Below are positions 41,765 through 52,407 of a stretch of 64,000 nt of DNA, piece by piece; the stretch's first letter is position 1; the number at the start of each line of letters is the position of its first letter. The DNA comes from Pascua guehoae (lineage: Eukaryota; Basidiomycota; Tremellomycetes; Trichosporonales; Trichosporonaceae), in assembly GCA_001600415.1 (NCBI GenBank), contig BCJX01000008.1, positions 1,289,494 through 1,353,493 on the forward strand, read 5' to 3'. Under the pieces are notes generated by a model that was given only the letters and a program-made list of their open reading frames with translations, ran no database searches and was not told the DNA's origin. The position numbers were made by a program, and so were the translations under genes.

Positions 41765-42530
41765 ACAATCTCTGGTCGTTTTTGCATCCTCCGGTTTGCT
41801 CAAGGTCCCCACCGGAGTACGGGTAAAGTGAGTAAGTAACCAGCGGGGATGGGTAGCAAGTCACCTGGCGTTGTTGGCAGCGATCCCTGGTGACACGAAT
41901 GCGTGGCCGTCAAAGCGGACTGCACTGTGTCTGTGAAAGAAGGGCACTGAGGTTAGGTGCGTGATGCGGGACTGACGGCCAGCGACTACCCACGTCTCAC
42001 TGTCGATGTCAATTACCACCTTCCAACAACCGAGTACCATCATTGCGACGTTGTGCTCGGCAACAAACTTCACCACCCTGCAATCCGTTCACTGCGCCGT
42101 TTGTCTTGTCGACAATCCACCATCGTCTCCTCCCACGCCTTTGTCCTTTCCTCCTTTTCACCATCGCATTGTCCCCAGTCACACGCCCATCATCCCACAT
42201 TTGCATCCGTCCTCGTTCACTCTCCGCATTGTCACTGCCTCACCCTGTTGTGCATAGTTCCAAAGCAAAATCGTCGTCGCGTCGTCCAGTCTCTGTTTAC
42301 ACCCCGCATGCTACGTATTCCCCCTCGACACTTGTTATACCCCAACTTTACGAGTACGGTAGACCTAACCGTCAATGTATAGGTGGAAGTGCATTCATGA
42401 CGTTCATCTCTTTGCTGGAGCAAACGTATCTTGTCGTTCAACTCATAGATGGTCACTGGCTCATTGGTACCTGTCACTTCTTCACTGTGCTTCGCTCCCT
42501 TCGTCTGCCATTCTCCTCTCTGTTGCGCGG
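41765..42530. other. Convergent intergenic region
   Basis: Between the RING gene and the tail-anchored gene, both ending here. Nothing else was seen. Confidence 0.35.
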
Positions 42531-43210
42531 CTACCACCAGCTAGTCGAGTGCACAGTGGGTTTCGCCGAGTCTTGCCGTCAGCAGTCGAAAGTGTAACGA
42601 TACTTACGACAACTCGACACTGCAGCCAGGATCACCATCAGTACGACGAAGGTGGTTGTGAAGAACCACAGGTTGTCGTCGATGGCCGCGACAATGCCCT
42701 TCGCCCAGGCCACAATCTTCTTCTTCTTGCCCACAACAGGGCCATTGGGCCAGGCATCCCCAGCAGCGACGTGGGGAAGGCGACGGATACGCGTCAGAGG
42801 AAAAGGAGGAAGGCGGGGGATGTGAGGGCATTCGTCCGAAATCGTCGTGTTGTATGCAACACGCAAGTCTTCTTTAGTGTCGTCGAGTACCTCCATGAGC
42901 CTCAGGAGAGTCTCCAAGTCTTTGTTGAGCCCGTAAAGTTCGGTCGTGATGTTATTGTATTCGAGCTCGAGGGATTCACTGTCGCTGTCATACGCGGAAC
43001 GTGCGTCCTTGTCGGCAACCTCAGTGCCAAAGTCGCTTGGGACACGAGTCTCACGCGGCGCAACCTCGTCGTCCGAGTCGGCCGAGAGGTCGATAATGTC
43101 GTTGGGGTCGTCTGCAGATCAGCGCACGCTCCTGTTCATTGACGTCTGAAGACGTGTAGTGACATACAATGAGTGGGAAGGCGAGCAGGGACCACGTCCT
43201 GTGGAAGCAT
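42531..43210 (-). CDS. Tail-anchored protein with acidic SIM-like motif
   Basis: Three exons (43210-43168, 43111-42608, 42571-42531) join in phase into 195 residues. Residues 16-30 read DPNDIIDLSADSDDE, a hydrophobic core flanked by acids and serines as in phospho-regulated SUMO-interaction motifs. Residues about 61-98 form a probable coiled coil (LELEYNNITTELYGLNKDL and onward). A basic patch (KKKK at 143-146) precedes one transmembrane helix at about 162-181 (LWFFTTTFVVLMVILAAVS) with a 14-residue tail. This topology suggests a tail-anchored membrane protein, with the N-terminus in the cytosol or nucleoplasm. Family unknown. Both introns are short and have CTGAC-like branch sites. Confidence 0.7.
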
Positions 43211-44318
43211 AGAAGCCTGTCCTTGTCAGCTTGGTTTGTAAGGCAAAGGGCGCCCTGGCAGACGGGGTGCGCACAGGGTCGCCTTCCTCCGTTTTCGCCG
43301 TCACCCATTTGTCACCCATACTGGCGTGCGCACTCCTCTCAAATGGACGCGTCCAAAGCGCGTAATGCACTCGACATGGTACATGCAGTCCACCCGCTCA
43401 TAGTGTGGGCGCATGCCGTGGTGAGAAGGTGTGATGGGTCTGTGTTGTGGGGCGGTAGGTGGTTTGTACCGCCTCGCCCCCGCCACCTTCCTCGCCACTC
43501 GCCGCCGCCGTGTTGCTGCATGTTGCTGGGATATACCCGATCGGTTACAATGTGCCTGCCACGCCTTGAGCGTGTGCACATGCTTGTTCTTGTGTTCCTG
43601 TCACTTGCCGCCGGCAATGTCTGACAATCGTCGATCAAGTCGGCGATGGCCGCATCGGGGTCACAAGGACGAGAGGAATGACGCCACCGACACCCAACCG
43701 ACACACGGCACAGTAGATGCACCAGGATCCCACACCGAGCCAATCAAGCTCACCTCGTAGGGGTCCAATGTGGGGAGAGGCATGTTGAGTAATGGCGGGC
43801 TGGTGGGTGTGATGGGAGAAGAAGAAGAATGGTGATGGTGAAGAGGAGGAAGAGCAATGCAGGTAGACAAGGTGTCCCAAGTGGCGGTCTTGCCGTCGCG
43901 CGCCGCGACGCGTGTTGCGGTGACTGGACATGGGGCGGGATTATTTCAATACTTCCTTCCTTCCTTCCCTCGCAGTTGGAGCAGGCGCCACCCCAGAAAT
44001 AGTATCAGTGCAACAGGTTCCTCGGGAGTGCCAATCGAGATGCCACAAGAATGCAAGCTTGTCTATTCTAGAGGAATGTGAGTCTTAAATATCACTCGAG
44101 ACCGGCCGAATGGACAGGCGCCGACGCTGTAGTTATGGCATGCCAGATGGAACGAAGTACCACCTTGACAATGTGGACGGGGCAAGAAGGCGTATTGTCA
44201 TGGCCAAGCATTGTGGGGTGCGGTCTCGTCTCGCTGCAGCAGACTAGTCACTAATGGCATTACACTCTCTTGTACCCAGATAGCTACTGACACCACCATC
44301 ACACCAAAGATCCAAGCT
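43211..44318. other. Region with a possible unresolved minus-strand gene
   Basis: An ATG at about 43785 on the minus strand starts MPLPTLDPYE and meets a GTGAGC donor. Downstream frames such as DPDAAIADLIDDCQTLPAAS look coding, but I could not join them consistently. A CTTCC repeat lies at about 43962-43977. Confidence 0.3.
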
Positions 44319-44809
44319 CTACCCAGAAATCTCGCTTGCCCCTGGCTCTGTCGTGGTGTTTGTGCCGGCCCCGCCACGCTCCCGCTCAAGAAAGAGGCTG
44401 TTATGCGCGGCGCACACTAGCCGGTTGGACGCTGAGAGACGAGTCAAGCCCTCTAGGAGGCGGGTTAGGACATCCGCCTCGATGGTAACGCGGGGCCCGG
44501 CACTGCCGAGGAGGCGGAGAATGTCCCGATGGTCGTCGATGTCGAGAACAATGGCCTGATGTGAGCAAGAGGGAGGCAGAGTGTGAGAGGGGAGCGACAA
44601 ACCTGTCGAAGCTTGTCCTCAATCTCGTAAGGGTTTCGTGTGTCGAATGATTCGATGAACGACTCGGCACGGGTCTCGCAGAGGTCGATAAGAGTGCAGA
44701 AAAGATCGCCCTTGTCGGTGGGGGTTGCCTCGGGATCAGGATCAGGGCCGTCGATGGGTGCGTGCGTGCTGGAAGTGGTACCCGATGACGAAGCCTGGTC
44801 GGAGATCAT
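44319..44809 (-). CDS. Hypothetical helical protein, two exons
   Basis: Not recognised. Exons 44809-44603 and 44555-44319 join in phase 0 at a CAG|GTTTGT donor and CATCAG acceptor, for 147 residues. A Ser/Pro/Asp-rich head (about 1-32) is followed by a helical segment FCTLIDLCETRAESFIESF, then DIDDHRDILRLLGSAG and LTRLLEGLTRLSASNRLV. It looks like a small soluble helical protein. Immediately upstream on the same strand an ORF with a similar DPDP...LI.LCE pattern lies at 44823-45383, so upstream exons or a tandem relative are possible and the start is uncertain. Confidence 0.5.
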
Positions 44810-44822
44810 CGTTGTCTGGAAT

Positions 44823-45383
44823 CTAGGTCAGCTCAGTTATCACTCCTACTCCATCTGTACTCACAAATCTCGAAGAACGGTAGAGTAATGGGCGCTGTGC
44901 GGAGGGGCAGAATGAAGTTGTGGACTGAAGACATATGGGATGGAACAAGATGGAGTGAAACGCCCGCACGGTCTCCTTATATTGTTCCGGGCACGCGTCA
45001 ATGGCTGTGGACGCATTATGATGCACCGCACCTGCGGACGGTCGACTCACCTGGGAAGCGGCACTTTCAGATTCGCACATCAATGAGATCAGACGTTGTA
45101 CCTCGTGGAGGGGGTCTGGGTCGTCCTCTCGCTTCTGACCGTTCACCTCGGCTGTTTCAGACTTGGTGAGTGCAGGCTGGGGCATTCTGTGGGGGGCTGT
45201 TTGTGGCACGCCCTGCTGGTCGGCGACGAAAACGCTGAAGCGTAAGGAGAGGTAAGACATAGACCGAGCGAAGGGGTTTAGACACAGTAAAGAAGTAGAC
45301 TTGGCAAAGGAGTCCCACGGCATGGCCAGTGGTGCGAGAATGGTGGCAACAACAGGCGGCCCGAAGAGTTTGTGTACAAACAT
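44823..45383 (-). CDS. Possible gene upstream of, and similar to, the 44.3-kb gene
   Basis: An open frame of 186 codons. The most protein-like part is from an internal ATG at about 45191 (MPQPALTKSETAEVNG) through DDPDPLHEVQRLISLMCESESAASQ, followed by a CAG|GTGAGT donor. The segment DPDPLHEVQRLISLMCE resembles the neighbour's DPDPEATPTDKGDLFCTLIDLCE. What follows the donor could not be resolved: a 46-nt intron shifts to a lower-quality frame, and a second GTGAGT with a CTGACCTAG acceptor sits just before the next ATG. It could be an independent gene, the 5' exons of the next one, or a truncated duplicate. Confidence 0.35.
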   Translation of the reverse strand: MFVHKLFGPPVVATILAPLAMPWDSFAKSTSLLCLNPFARSMSYLSLRFSVFVADQQGVPQTAPHRMPQPALTKSETAEVNGQKREDDPDPLHEVQRLISLMCESESAASQVSRPSAGAVHHNASTAIDACPEQYKETVRAFHSILFHPICLQSTTSFCPSAQRPLLYRSSRFVSTDGVGVITELT

Positions 45384-45995
45384 CTACGTGTCCCAGCCGT
45401 CTCTGGGATGCCGCACGGGCCAGATCCCAGCGACATCCCATCATTGATTCTCACCTACCCATGTCATCTTGTGCGTTTGGGCCCGTGGCGCGTTCCTCTC
45501 ACTCCCCACATGTTGCACAGACATCTACTGCGATTGTGTCACTGCGTCCATGCCCGCACTGACCCGACCTGCCCGGACAGCCCTCGAAGGATGCAGCTTT
45601 TTAAAGCCCGTGCGTGGTCAGGGACATCGGGAGCCTGTGGGAAATGAATAACAACAACACTTTTGCCCACCTCATGGGGCTGGCTGGGCAATCGAGGCAG
45701 GAAAGGAGGCAGTGGTGTACATGAAACAGTGACACACAAGGGGCAATGGTACACACGAGGCAGTGCAGTGTTTGCACACGCTGCAGCACAAGCCTCACAG
45801 TGTACCAGCATGTCGCTTCTCTGCTCCCGTCCACAATGTCCCCCTCTCACATTAGTGGATACTTTAAGTCGGCTGCACCCATCGTTAGAATGAGCTCCAA
45901 GCGCGGTGCTTTGTTTTGATTGAGGTCCCCAGATAGCGCCAGTGTCACCTGCCACTTGCCAAAAAACATATATACACGAGCACTGGCAAAAGAAT
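45384..45995. other. Intergenic region, no supported gene
   Basis: Only short frames up to tRNA-Ala(TGC). Confidence 0.35.
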
Positions 45996-46081
45996 GGACG
46001 AGTGGCGGATTGAACGCCAGACCTTCAGTAATGTCGCAAAGTCGATGCAAAACGGACGCTCTACCACTGAGCTACACGCCC
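45996..46081 (-). tRNA. tRNA-Ala(TGC) with short intron
   Basis: The acceptor GGGCGTG/CTCGTCC matches the other two Ala genes. The T arm TGGCG/CGCCA is perfect with TTCAATC. The anticodon loop TTTGCA gives TGC, with an intron of about 15 nt after A37. The anticodon stem TCCGT/ACTGA has one mismatch. Confidence 0.82.
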
Positions 46082-46468
46082 TAACCTATTGGTTTCAGTG
46101 TCATGGACGCCCGCCACCGGTCGAGGATTCCATGCACGAGGTAAGTGTTTTCCAATGTTGTTGGCATGAGCAATCTGCGAATGTCCCTGGCCACAAACTC
46201 GCTGTGAGCGACCGCTTGGCTTGGGTTGTCCTTCATTGCTGCGCAGGCTGCATCACACGCCGTCACCGTGCGAACAGCAACATACGTGCCCGCGCCCGCT
46301 CGCCCAGACGCCAGTCCCTTATCGCTCAAGTACTAAATTATCGGCACCGTCTCACATGGTATTACTCCTGTCACTACCTCGCCAGCACGATTGAAGAGGT
46401 GCCTGCTTGCCAATATGCTAGCCCTCGAAAAAACAAGGTCCCACTACCCTCCAGCCACATCGTCGCGG
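46082..46468. other. Spacer downstream of the Ser/Thr-rich gene
   Basis: No feature was supported. Confidence 0.35.
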
Positions 46469-48079
46469 CTAGGGAAAGAAAAGATTCGTCTTCTGCTTGA
46501 GCGCCCACGACGACGAGACGTCGTTGAGTTTCTTGACCGACACGCGCGCACGCATGTTGCGCATTGCCTTTATGGTCTCGTTGATCCCCTCGTCGGCGGC
46601 AGCAGGAGTGTTGCTGAGCGTGCGTGACGTGTTGCGGCTGATATGGGCGGGCGTGCGCGTGGAGCTGGATGAGGGGGTGGCCGTGTTGGAGTTGTCCGCG
46701 GCCAAGTCTTTGGAGACCGAGTTGGGTTGGGTGAAGCGGGAGATGTCGCTTCCCGCGTCGGCTGGGTTCAAGATAGTGGAAGTGCCGCGGCCGGGGTCAT
46801 CAGAGGTGCTCTGGTTCTGACCGTCCTTGTTGGAGTTGTCCTCGGGTTCCTCGCCGGTGGTCACGGAAGCTGCCCACGCTGCAATGGCTTCCCTGGTGAA
46901 GTATTTCGTGGTGGTGTGGCTGTCGAGTATGGTGTTGGCCAAAGCCCACAGGTTCAGCGACTGCCCAGACGTGGTAATGCTTGCCGAACTAATGTCCATT
47001 GCGTCAGAGACGAGGGTAGACTTGGTTGTGGCGTTCGGAACGGCGTCGGCGTCCGTGGTGGGCAGGTTAGTGGAACTGACCCGGAGGGGGACGTAGGTCT
47101 CGCTTGTCGTGGCGCTGGCGGATGCGAACTGGCGGAGCTCGATCGTAGAGGCCTTGACGGCAATGGCACCAGTTGACTCGCCGCCGCCGGTAGGGCCTGG
47201 GGCGTCATGCACATCATCCACAACAGGGGCCACCCCCAGATCATCCGAGGGCTGGCTGTCTGAGGAGTTGTCCGCGTTGTGGCCATGAGGGCGGTGGAGA
47301 GTCACTTTGCCATCGTCGCCGCGGATCTGCTTGGAAGCCTTTGCGAGCGAGCTCGTCGTCGGCTCGGCAACGACGACAGTACGGGGTGGCTCGGCGGTGG
47401 CAGTTGCCTCGTTCGTGGCCGTAGGATCCTGGTTCACGATGGTGGGAGGCACCTCATCCTCGACGCGGATGGGAGCCGCCTTGGTCGTCGAGCAAGCCGC
47501 GGAACTGTTTCTAGTTGTGTCCAATGAGCTCGTAGCCGCCGCATTAGGAGCCACCACACTCGACATGGGCACACGCGCGCGATCCAGCTTGAGTATGCGG
47601 CCACTCTTCATGGACACGTGAAACTTTGGCGTGCGGTTTGACGGAGAGGTGCGAACATACCACAGTGGTGGCTTGGGGGTACGCTTCGACGGACTGTCCG
47701 GGCTGCAGCTACCCACGGTGGGTTTCTTCGCTTGCTCCATGGCGCACATGCGGTTGCGCACCGAGGCGGTCAGACCATCGTATGATTTGGATTGACGGCC
47801 GGGTGTGAGGGTTTCGTTGTTGGGTACGGCCGCGGCGGGACGACGGGGCGTGGCGAGTCCAGCAGACGCGGCAGGGGCAGCCAACTCGGTCACGTCCACG
47901 ACAGACTGGTGGGGGCCGGCGAACGGCTTCTTAACGGGCGTGGGCTTGGCAACGACCGTGCCGTTGGTGCGAACCGAAGTGTCCGAACGCGTGGTCGTAA
48001 TGCCATCGTTACGGAGTCGCGTGCTAGGTGACGCAGTGGCGAAGCGGGGTATGTTCTGAACTGAAGTCATGGGCGGCAT
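46469..48079 (-). CDS. Hypothetical Ser/Thr-rich protein
   Basis: A single open frame of 655 codons from 48436. The start MPPMTSVQNIPRF at 48079 (536 residues) is preferred because the preceding 119 codons look like leader sequence (Arg/Leu/Ser-rich, no pattern). The protein is rich in Ser, Thr, Ala and Pro, with a basic, proline-rich first third (SPSKRTPKPPLWYVRTSPSN, FHVSMKSGRILKLDRARV), an acidic Ser-rich centre and a more ordered patch SLNLWALANTILDSHTTTK. The last 30 residues are basic (RNMRARVSVKKLND). It is probably a disordered regulatory or cytoskeleton-associated protein; no domain was recognised. The length of the frame is the main evidence for a gene. Confidence 0.55.
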   Translation of the reverse strand: MPPMTSVQNIPRFATASPSTRLRNDGITTTRSDTSVRTNGTVVAKPTPVKKPFAGPHQSVVDVTELAAPAASAGLATPRRPAAAVPNNETLTPGRQSKSYDGLTASVRNRMCAMEQAKKPTVGSCSPDSPSKRTPKPPLWYVRTSPSNRTPKFHVSMKSGRILKLDRARVPMSSVVAPNAAATSSLDTTRNSSAACSTTKAAPIRVEDEVPPTIVNQDPTATNEATATAEPPRTVVVAEPTTSSLAKASKQIRGDDGKVTLHRPHGHNADNSSDSQPSDDLGVAPVVDDVHDAPGPTGGGESTGAIAVKASTIELRQFASASATTSETYVPLRVSSTNLPTTDADAVPNATTKSTLVSDAMDISSASITTSGQSLNLWALANTILDSHTTTKYFTREAIAAWAASVTTGEEPEDNSNKDGQNQSTSDDPGRGTSTILNPADAGSDISRFTQPNSVSKDLAADNSNTATPSSSSTRTPAHISRNTSRTLSNTPAAADEGINETIKAMRNMRARVSVKKLNDVSSSWALKQKTNLFFP

Positions 48080-49713
48080 TGTCGCTGTCACAGCTGGCAG
48101 CTCTGAAGAGCTACCCGATGTGCTGGGGGATCGAGAAGCGCGTGGTTGGCGTGGAGGAACGGGAAGGATGTCGCAGAACGATGATGACAGGATGAGGTTA
48201 CGTCGTAGTAGCGACGAGGAGATTAGGAGAAGAGGTGGTGGCAAGCGACGGAGATGGGAAGTGGAGACGAGATTTATGACAACCCCATCGCGTTCGGTGG
48301 TCCCTGACAACGTCACGACGGCAAACTGGTAGGAACGACTGATGTGATGGCAGTCATGTGTTCTGTGATGGTATTCTGGGGTTATGTTGGTTGTGGTATT
48401 GTTGTTGACTCTATCACCAACCAAAACAGGACACACTGGTCCAGGGGTTGGGTGCTATGCGCCTGCGCCCGGGATGTGGGAAACCTGGCGTCATGGTGGC
48501 GAGGTGCTGGATAAGAGCGTCATGCCCGATTGTTAAACTTGACAGTTCATGGGGCAAGGTGGAGACCAAGACTTCGGACACGGGACGGGATGATGAAGAT
48601 AGCCAACTCAAGAGCATGCAATGTACGAGTCACGAGCGGATATCCGCGTGGCTGAGTGGCTTACATCCTAGGGAATAGGTGTGCAGTTAGGCTTGGGAGA
48701 ATTTAGGCATGTAAATTAGGCGCGTGATCACAAACACCGCCACCTGCCACCAGAAGTCAGTCGCGTCGCGCACCTGACGAATGGGTCCCCTCTGTACCCT
48801 CTGTCTTCTGTGTGTTCGACATGACCCATGTTCATACGTACTCGGTCCACTCGCCAACTGCCTTTACCGACAGAGCATAACCAACTGCGCAATCATCAAC
48901 GATGGGCATTCACGAGCACACGAGCACGACAACACTGATCAACATGTGAAACTGACGAGCTCGGCCACACGTCGTGCCCAGACTTATGATCTCGGGTGAG
49001 TTTTCCCATCCCATCCCTGCACTATGCTTCTTTCAAGTCATCGTTTCAAGATGGTAATGTCTCACTAATTAGCGCAAAGGAGGTGTCCTGTGGAAAGTAA
49101 TGCCTCTGCTTCTTAATGGTTCTTCCGTGTGACACGGGTATGGCTTCCTATCACCACCCCCCAAAGCATTCCACTTCCCGCGCACGAGGCGCACCACCAA
49201 GTGTGTGCTTTCTACGTGCCAGCACAGGTCGCCTTGTACAATAACGACTTTGAAGGGGTGAGCCACACATCAGACAATCAGAGCGAGCCTGTGCAGTGTG
49301 CCTCAAGAGCGGTTCGGGCAAGGAGGCGTTTTGGGGTGGCGACAATACGCAGGTGCGACGCGTTGGTGCCGTGTGTGGGTGGGGCATTAGGTAGAGGGGT
49401 TGCCCGTGCGATCACACTCGCCCCTTATGCACCAATACACCCCATGGTAGGTGGGCGGAACCAACGGTGCTGGCAACAATAGAACATACCGTGCGTGCTG
49501 TTTTGCGGTAAGGCCACAGCCACCGTTGGGTGTGTTCGACACGAGGCGTAAAGAGCCCAGTTTGTTCTGGGAATGCGTTCCATCACACTCATCTTGTCGT
49601 CCCTCGGCTTGGCCCCATATGGCCTGTCCCCTTTATAACTGGAATGCTTCGGGTATCTTCTCCATCACGCTTCCACCCATTCTCTCCCCCAGCTTCTCCT
49701 TCGTCATCTTAAC
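48080..49713. other. Divergent promoter region
   Basis: About 1.6 kb between the Ser/Thr-rich gene and the kinase. A short piece at about 48650-48675 resembles a Leu/Ser tRNA D arm but lacks the rest. No gene was supported. Confidence 0.4.
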
Positions 49714-51512
49714 ATGGATCTCGTACCTCGGGGGTCAAAAGCCACCCACCCCCCAGCCAGTGTCCGTGGTCATCGGCCAAAGCCGCTTCAGTCTCTTCTG
49801 CCAAATGACGCCGAGACTAGTGGCACATCGGAGAATGCGGAAGCAAGTTGCACATTCCGGCGTGCTGTTCCCATTGATCTGTACAGGTGAGTATCCTTTT
49901 CAGTTGTATGGCTGGCTGACCCCAAGGCTCCCTTTCAGACTTCGCGACTTTATTTGCCAGGACCAGCCGATTGGTACAGGCATGTTTGGGACAGTCTACA
50001 TGGCCAAGCGTTTGCAGGAATCCAAGGACGTGCCTGTGACCGTTTCTGCCACGCGTGCAACTGCCGCCTCGACCCTCGCGCCTCTTTCTATTCGCCCGTC
50101 CATCAAACCTCCGTCTGTCGTCGCGATCAAATGCATACCTTTCAGACCGCGGGGTGGGCGCAAACAAAACGAAGCCATGATTGGTGATCTTGTCATTCTG
50201 GCCCGGTTGAATCGCCATCCGAATATCGTTACATTCTTCGGCTTCTTTGAAGACGAACCCCGCAAGGACCCAGCCAGGCGATGGTTACAACCGTCAAGGG
50301 TCTCCAGACTGCCACCGCTCCGACAGATGTGTCTCGTATTCGAGCTCGCGGCAGGCACGCTCACACTTGAGCTTCGACACGCCCAACGGTTCTGCTCACA
50401 GTGGGAGGCCTGGGTCGTGGGGCGCCTGCGCGATGTGGTGCACGGGCTCAAACACATGCACGAGCTGGGAATCATGCATCGTGACATCAAGGAGAAGAAT
50501 ATCCTTGTCTGTGCGTGGGTTGTGTCTGGAGAGTCGCCAATGTCGAATATGACAACTAATCCCAGCATCGGATGGCACGGCAAAGCTGTGCGATTTTGGA
50601 GCCTCTATCGAGGCGGACACATGGTAAGTATCTGTCCCCCGGGGATGTGTCTTACCACTAGTAATGGAACCCGCGTGGGAACTACGGGATACCTCGCACC
50701 CGAGATTCAGGAGAGCCGCGAGTATACCGCCAAGATTGACTGCTGGGCGTTGGGAATCGTCGCGTACAAATGCCTCGTGGGATGTAGACCACGCGTTCCG
50801 GTGAGTTGTGATCAGTTTGGCAGCCAGTGCTGACTTGAAGAACATGAAGGGTCCCGAACTAAGTGAGTCGTCACGACGCTGTGGCACCAGGTGGGCTGAC
50901 AGACAGACCAAACGCCCAAAGTTCCCGACTGGCTGCCGAAGCACGCACAGGATCTTGTGCGCAAGGTAAGTAATGCTGCCGGCATGCGCTTTGAGACGTG
51001 TTCAGCTTGGCTCACAATAGCTACTCAACGTCGACCCCAACACACGCCTCTCTGCGACGGACGCTGCGGCGCACCCCTTCCTCCTCGTCAAACCTGAGCC
51101 CACCGTACCATTTCTCAAAAGGGACATGGGGGATGTGGACGCTGCTTCTGGCACACCGGATACCCTAACGGCAGCCGACTCCATCGACATCACCCCGGCT
51201 CCCTCCACGGACGAATACACAAGGCCGGAGCTGCTCACCATGTTGAGCCCACTTGCCCACCGGCGGGCCGCTCTACATGGTCGGAGCGCGAGCACCCTGC
51301 AGTGGACAGCTGCTTGTTCACCATTGCCATTACGTCCTCGACAGGACTACGGCTTCCAGGGTGCGGGAGATGACGACGCGGTGTCGATCAATGGCCAAGC
51401 CAATGATTACGGGCAGATGAGCGCAAGGAGCATAGCGAAAGGCGTCGGCAGAGCCAAGATCGAACGACGCCGTCGGAGCCATGATCGACGAGGCTACCTC
51501 TGGGAAACGTAG
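49714..51512 (+). CDS. Eukaryotic-type Ser/Thr protein kinase
   Basis: Seven exons join in phase (49714-49886, 49939-50510, 50566-50623, 50662-50800, 50841-50862, 50907-50965, 51021-51512), giving 504 residues. The start MDLVPRGSK is chosen because only this frame splices in phase into the kinase core. Motifs: glycine loop GTGMFGTVY (70-78), VAIK with Lys122, HRDIKEKN (238-245), DFG at 258-260, GTTGYLAPE, and an Arg-containing C-lobe end (NTRLSATDAAAHPF). An insert of about 30 residues (Ala/Ser/Thr/Pro) lies between the glycine loop and VAIK. By alignment the helix-C Glu seems replaced by Asp141. The C-terminal 130 residues are unrelated and end in a basic stretch (KIERRRRSHDRRG). Exon 5 is only 22 nt. 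The subfamily could not be assigned. Confidence 0.88.
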
Positions 51513-52407
51513 GACCGATACGATGCGAACGCGAACTCCGCCAGCACCCAACCCTATCTAGGCGTCATGCTTCGAACAAGGCCAACCACCGCGAACAACA
51601 GCGATAGGACGCACGACGCGGGCATCAATGTGCATAAGGACTAGGAGACACTCCCCTCGCCGCCCACACATGCGTCGCTGGTCGTCGAAGAGGCCGACGA
51701 AGAACGGATGGGGTAGATGGGCTGCATGTGGCCGGTATGCAGTCATGCTGCTAGCTGGACTGATTGTGTCATAGAAGATGGTGTCATAGAATTTGCATGC
51801 AAGGAGCCAGTGTTGCGATATGCGCCTGGATTGTCGACATGAACTTCTTGGTCAGCATGACAGTACCTGTAGCATATCCAACGGCGCAGCCGATGTTACC
51901 GCTGTGGCATCAAGCTGCTCCAAAGTAGCTGCTCTAACCCCCGACCTCCAGACCAGCAGGCAAAGTCTGTGCCCCCAAAAGCGTGATGATTGTGGATTCA
52001 GCCTGTGAGCAGGGTCGGATTGGCGAGTGCATCTTAGACAAGAGGAGTGACAGCTGGAGGAGGGTGAAACTTGGTCTATCACCGGGGAATCAACTGGACG
52101 CGACACGGAAAGCGATTGCAGAACAATGTCTACTCAGATGCTGTGTACCAAAGCGTAGAATGGGAGCTACTGACAAGGCTGCAACGGCCTGGAGTGGAGT
52201 GGACAAGGTGGGGTGCGGACAAAGTGGGGCGCGCAAATGGTCGAACTCGGATATCCATGACACCTGCAGTGGCAGGAGGGGCGCGGAGGCTGGGTACACA
52301 CAGATTTAACCATTGCATTTAATAACAGAGCCGCAAAGGAACGACTACAATATAGAGAACAAAGTCCGGCCTTTCGATACGCGTCTCAGCTCCTGGCTTG
52401 GATGGTC
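51513..52407. other. Convergent intergenic region
   Basis: Between the kinase and the membrane-protein gene. No feature was supported. Confidence 0.4.

Noticed and set aside
48645..48680. CGCGTGGCTGAGTGGC, like a Leu/Ser tRNA 5' half
   Set aside because: No anticodon arm, T arm or acceptor partner follows.
49451..49713. N-terminal extension of the kinase ORF from 49451
   Set aside because: That frame does not splice in phase into the kinase core; the frame starting at 49714 does.
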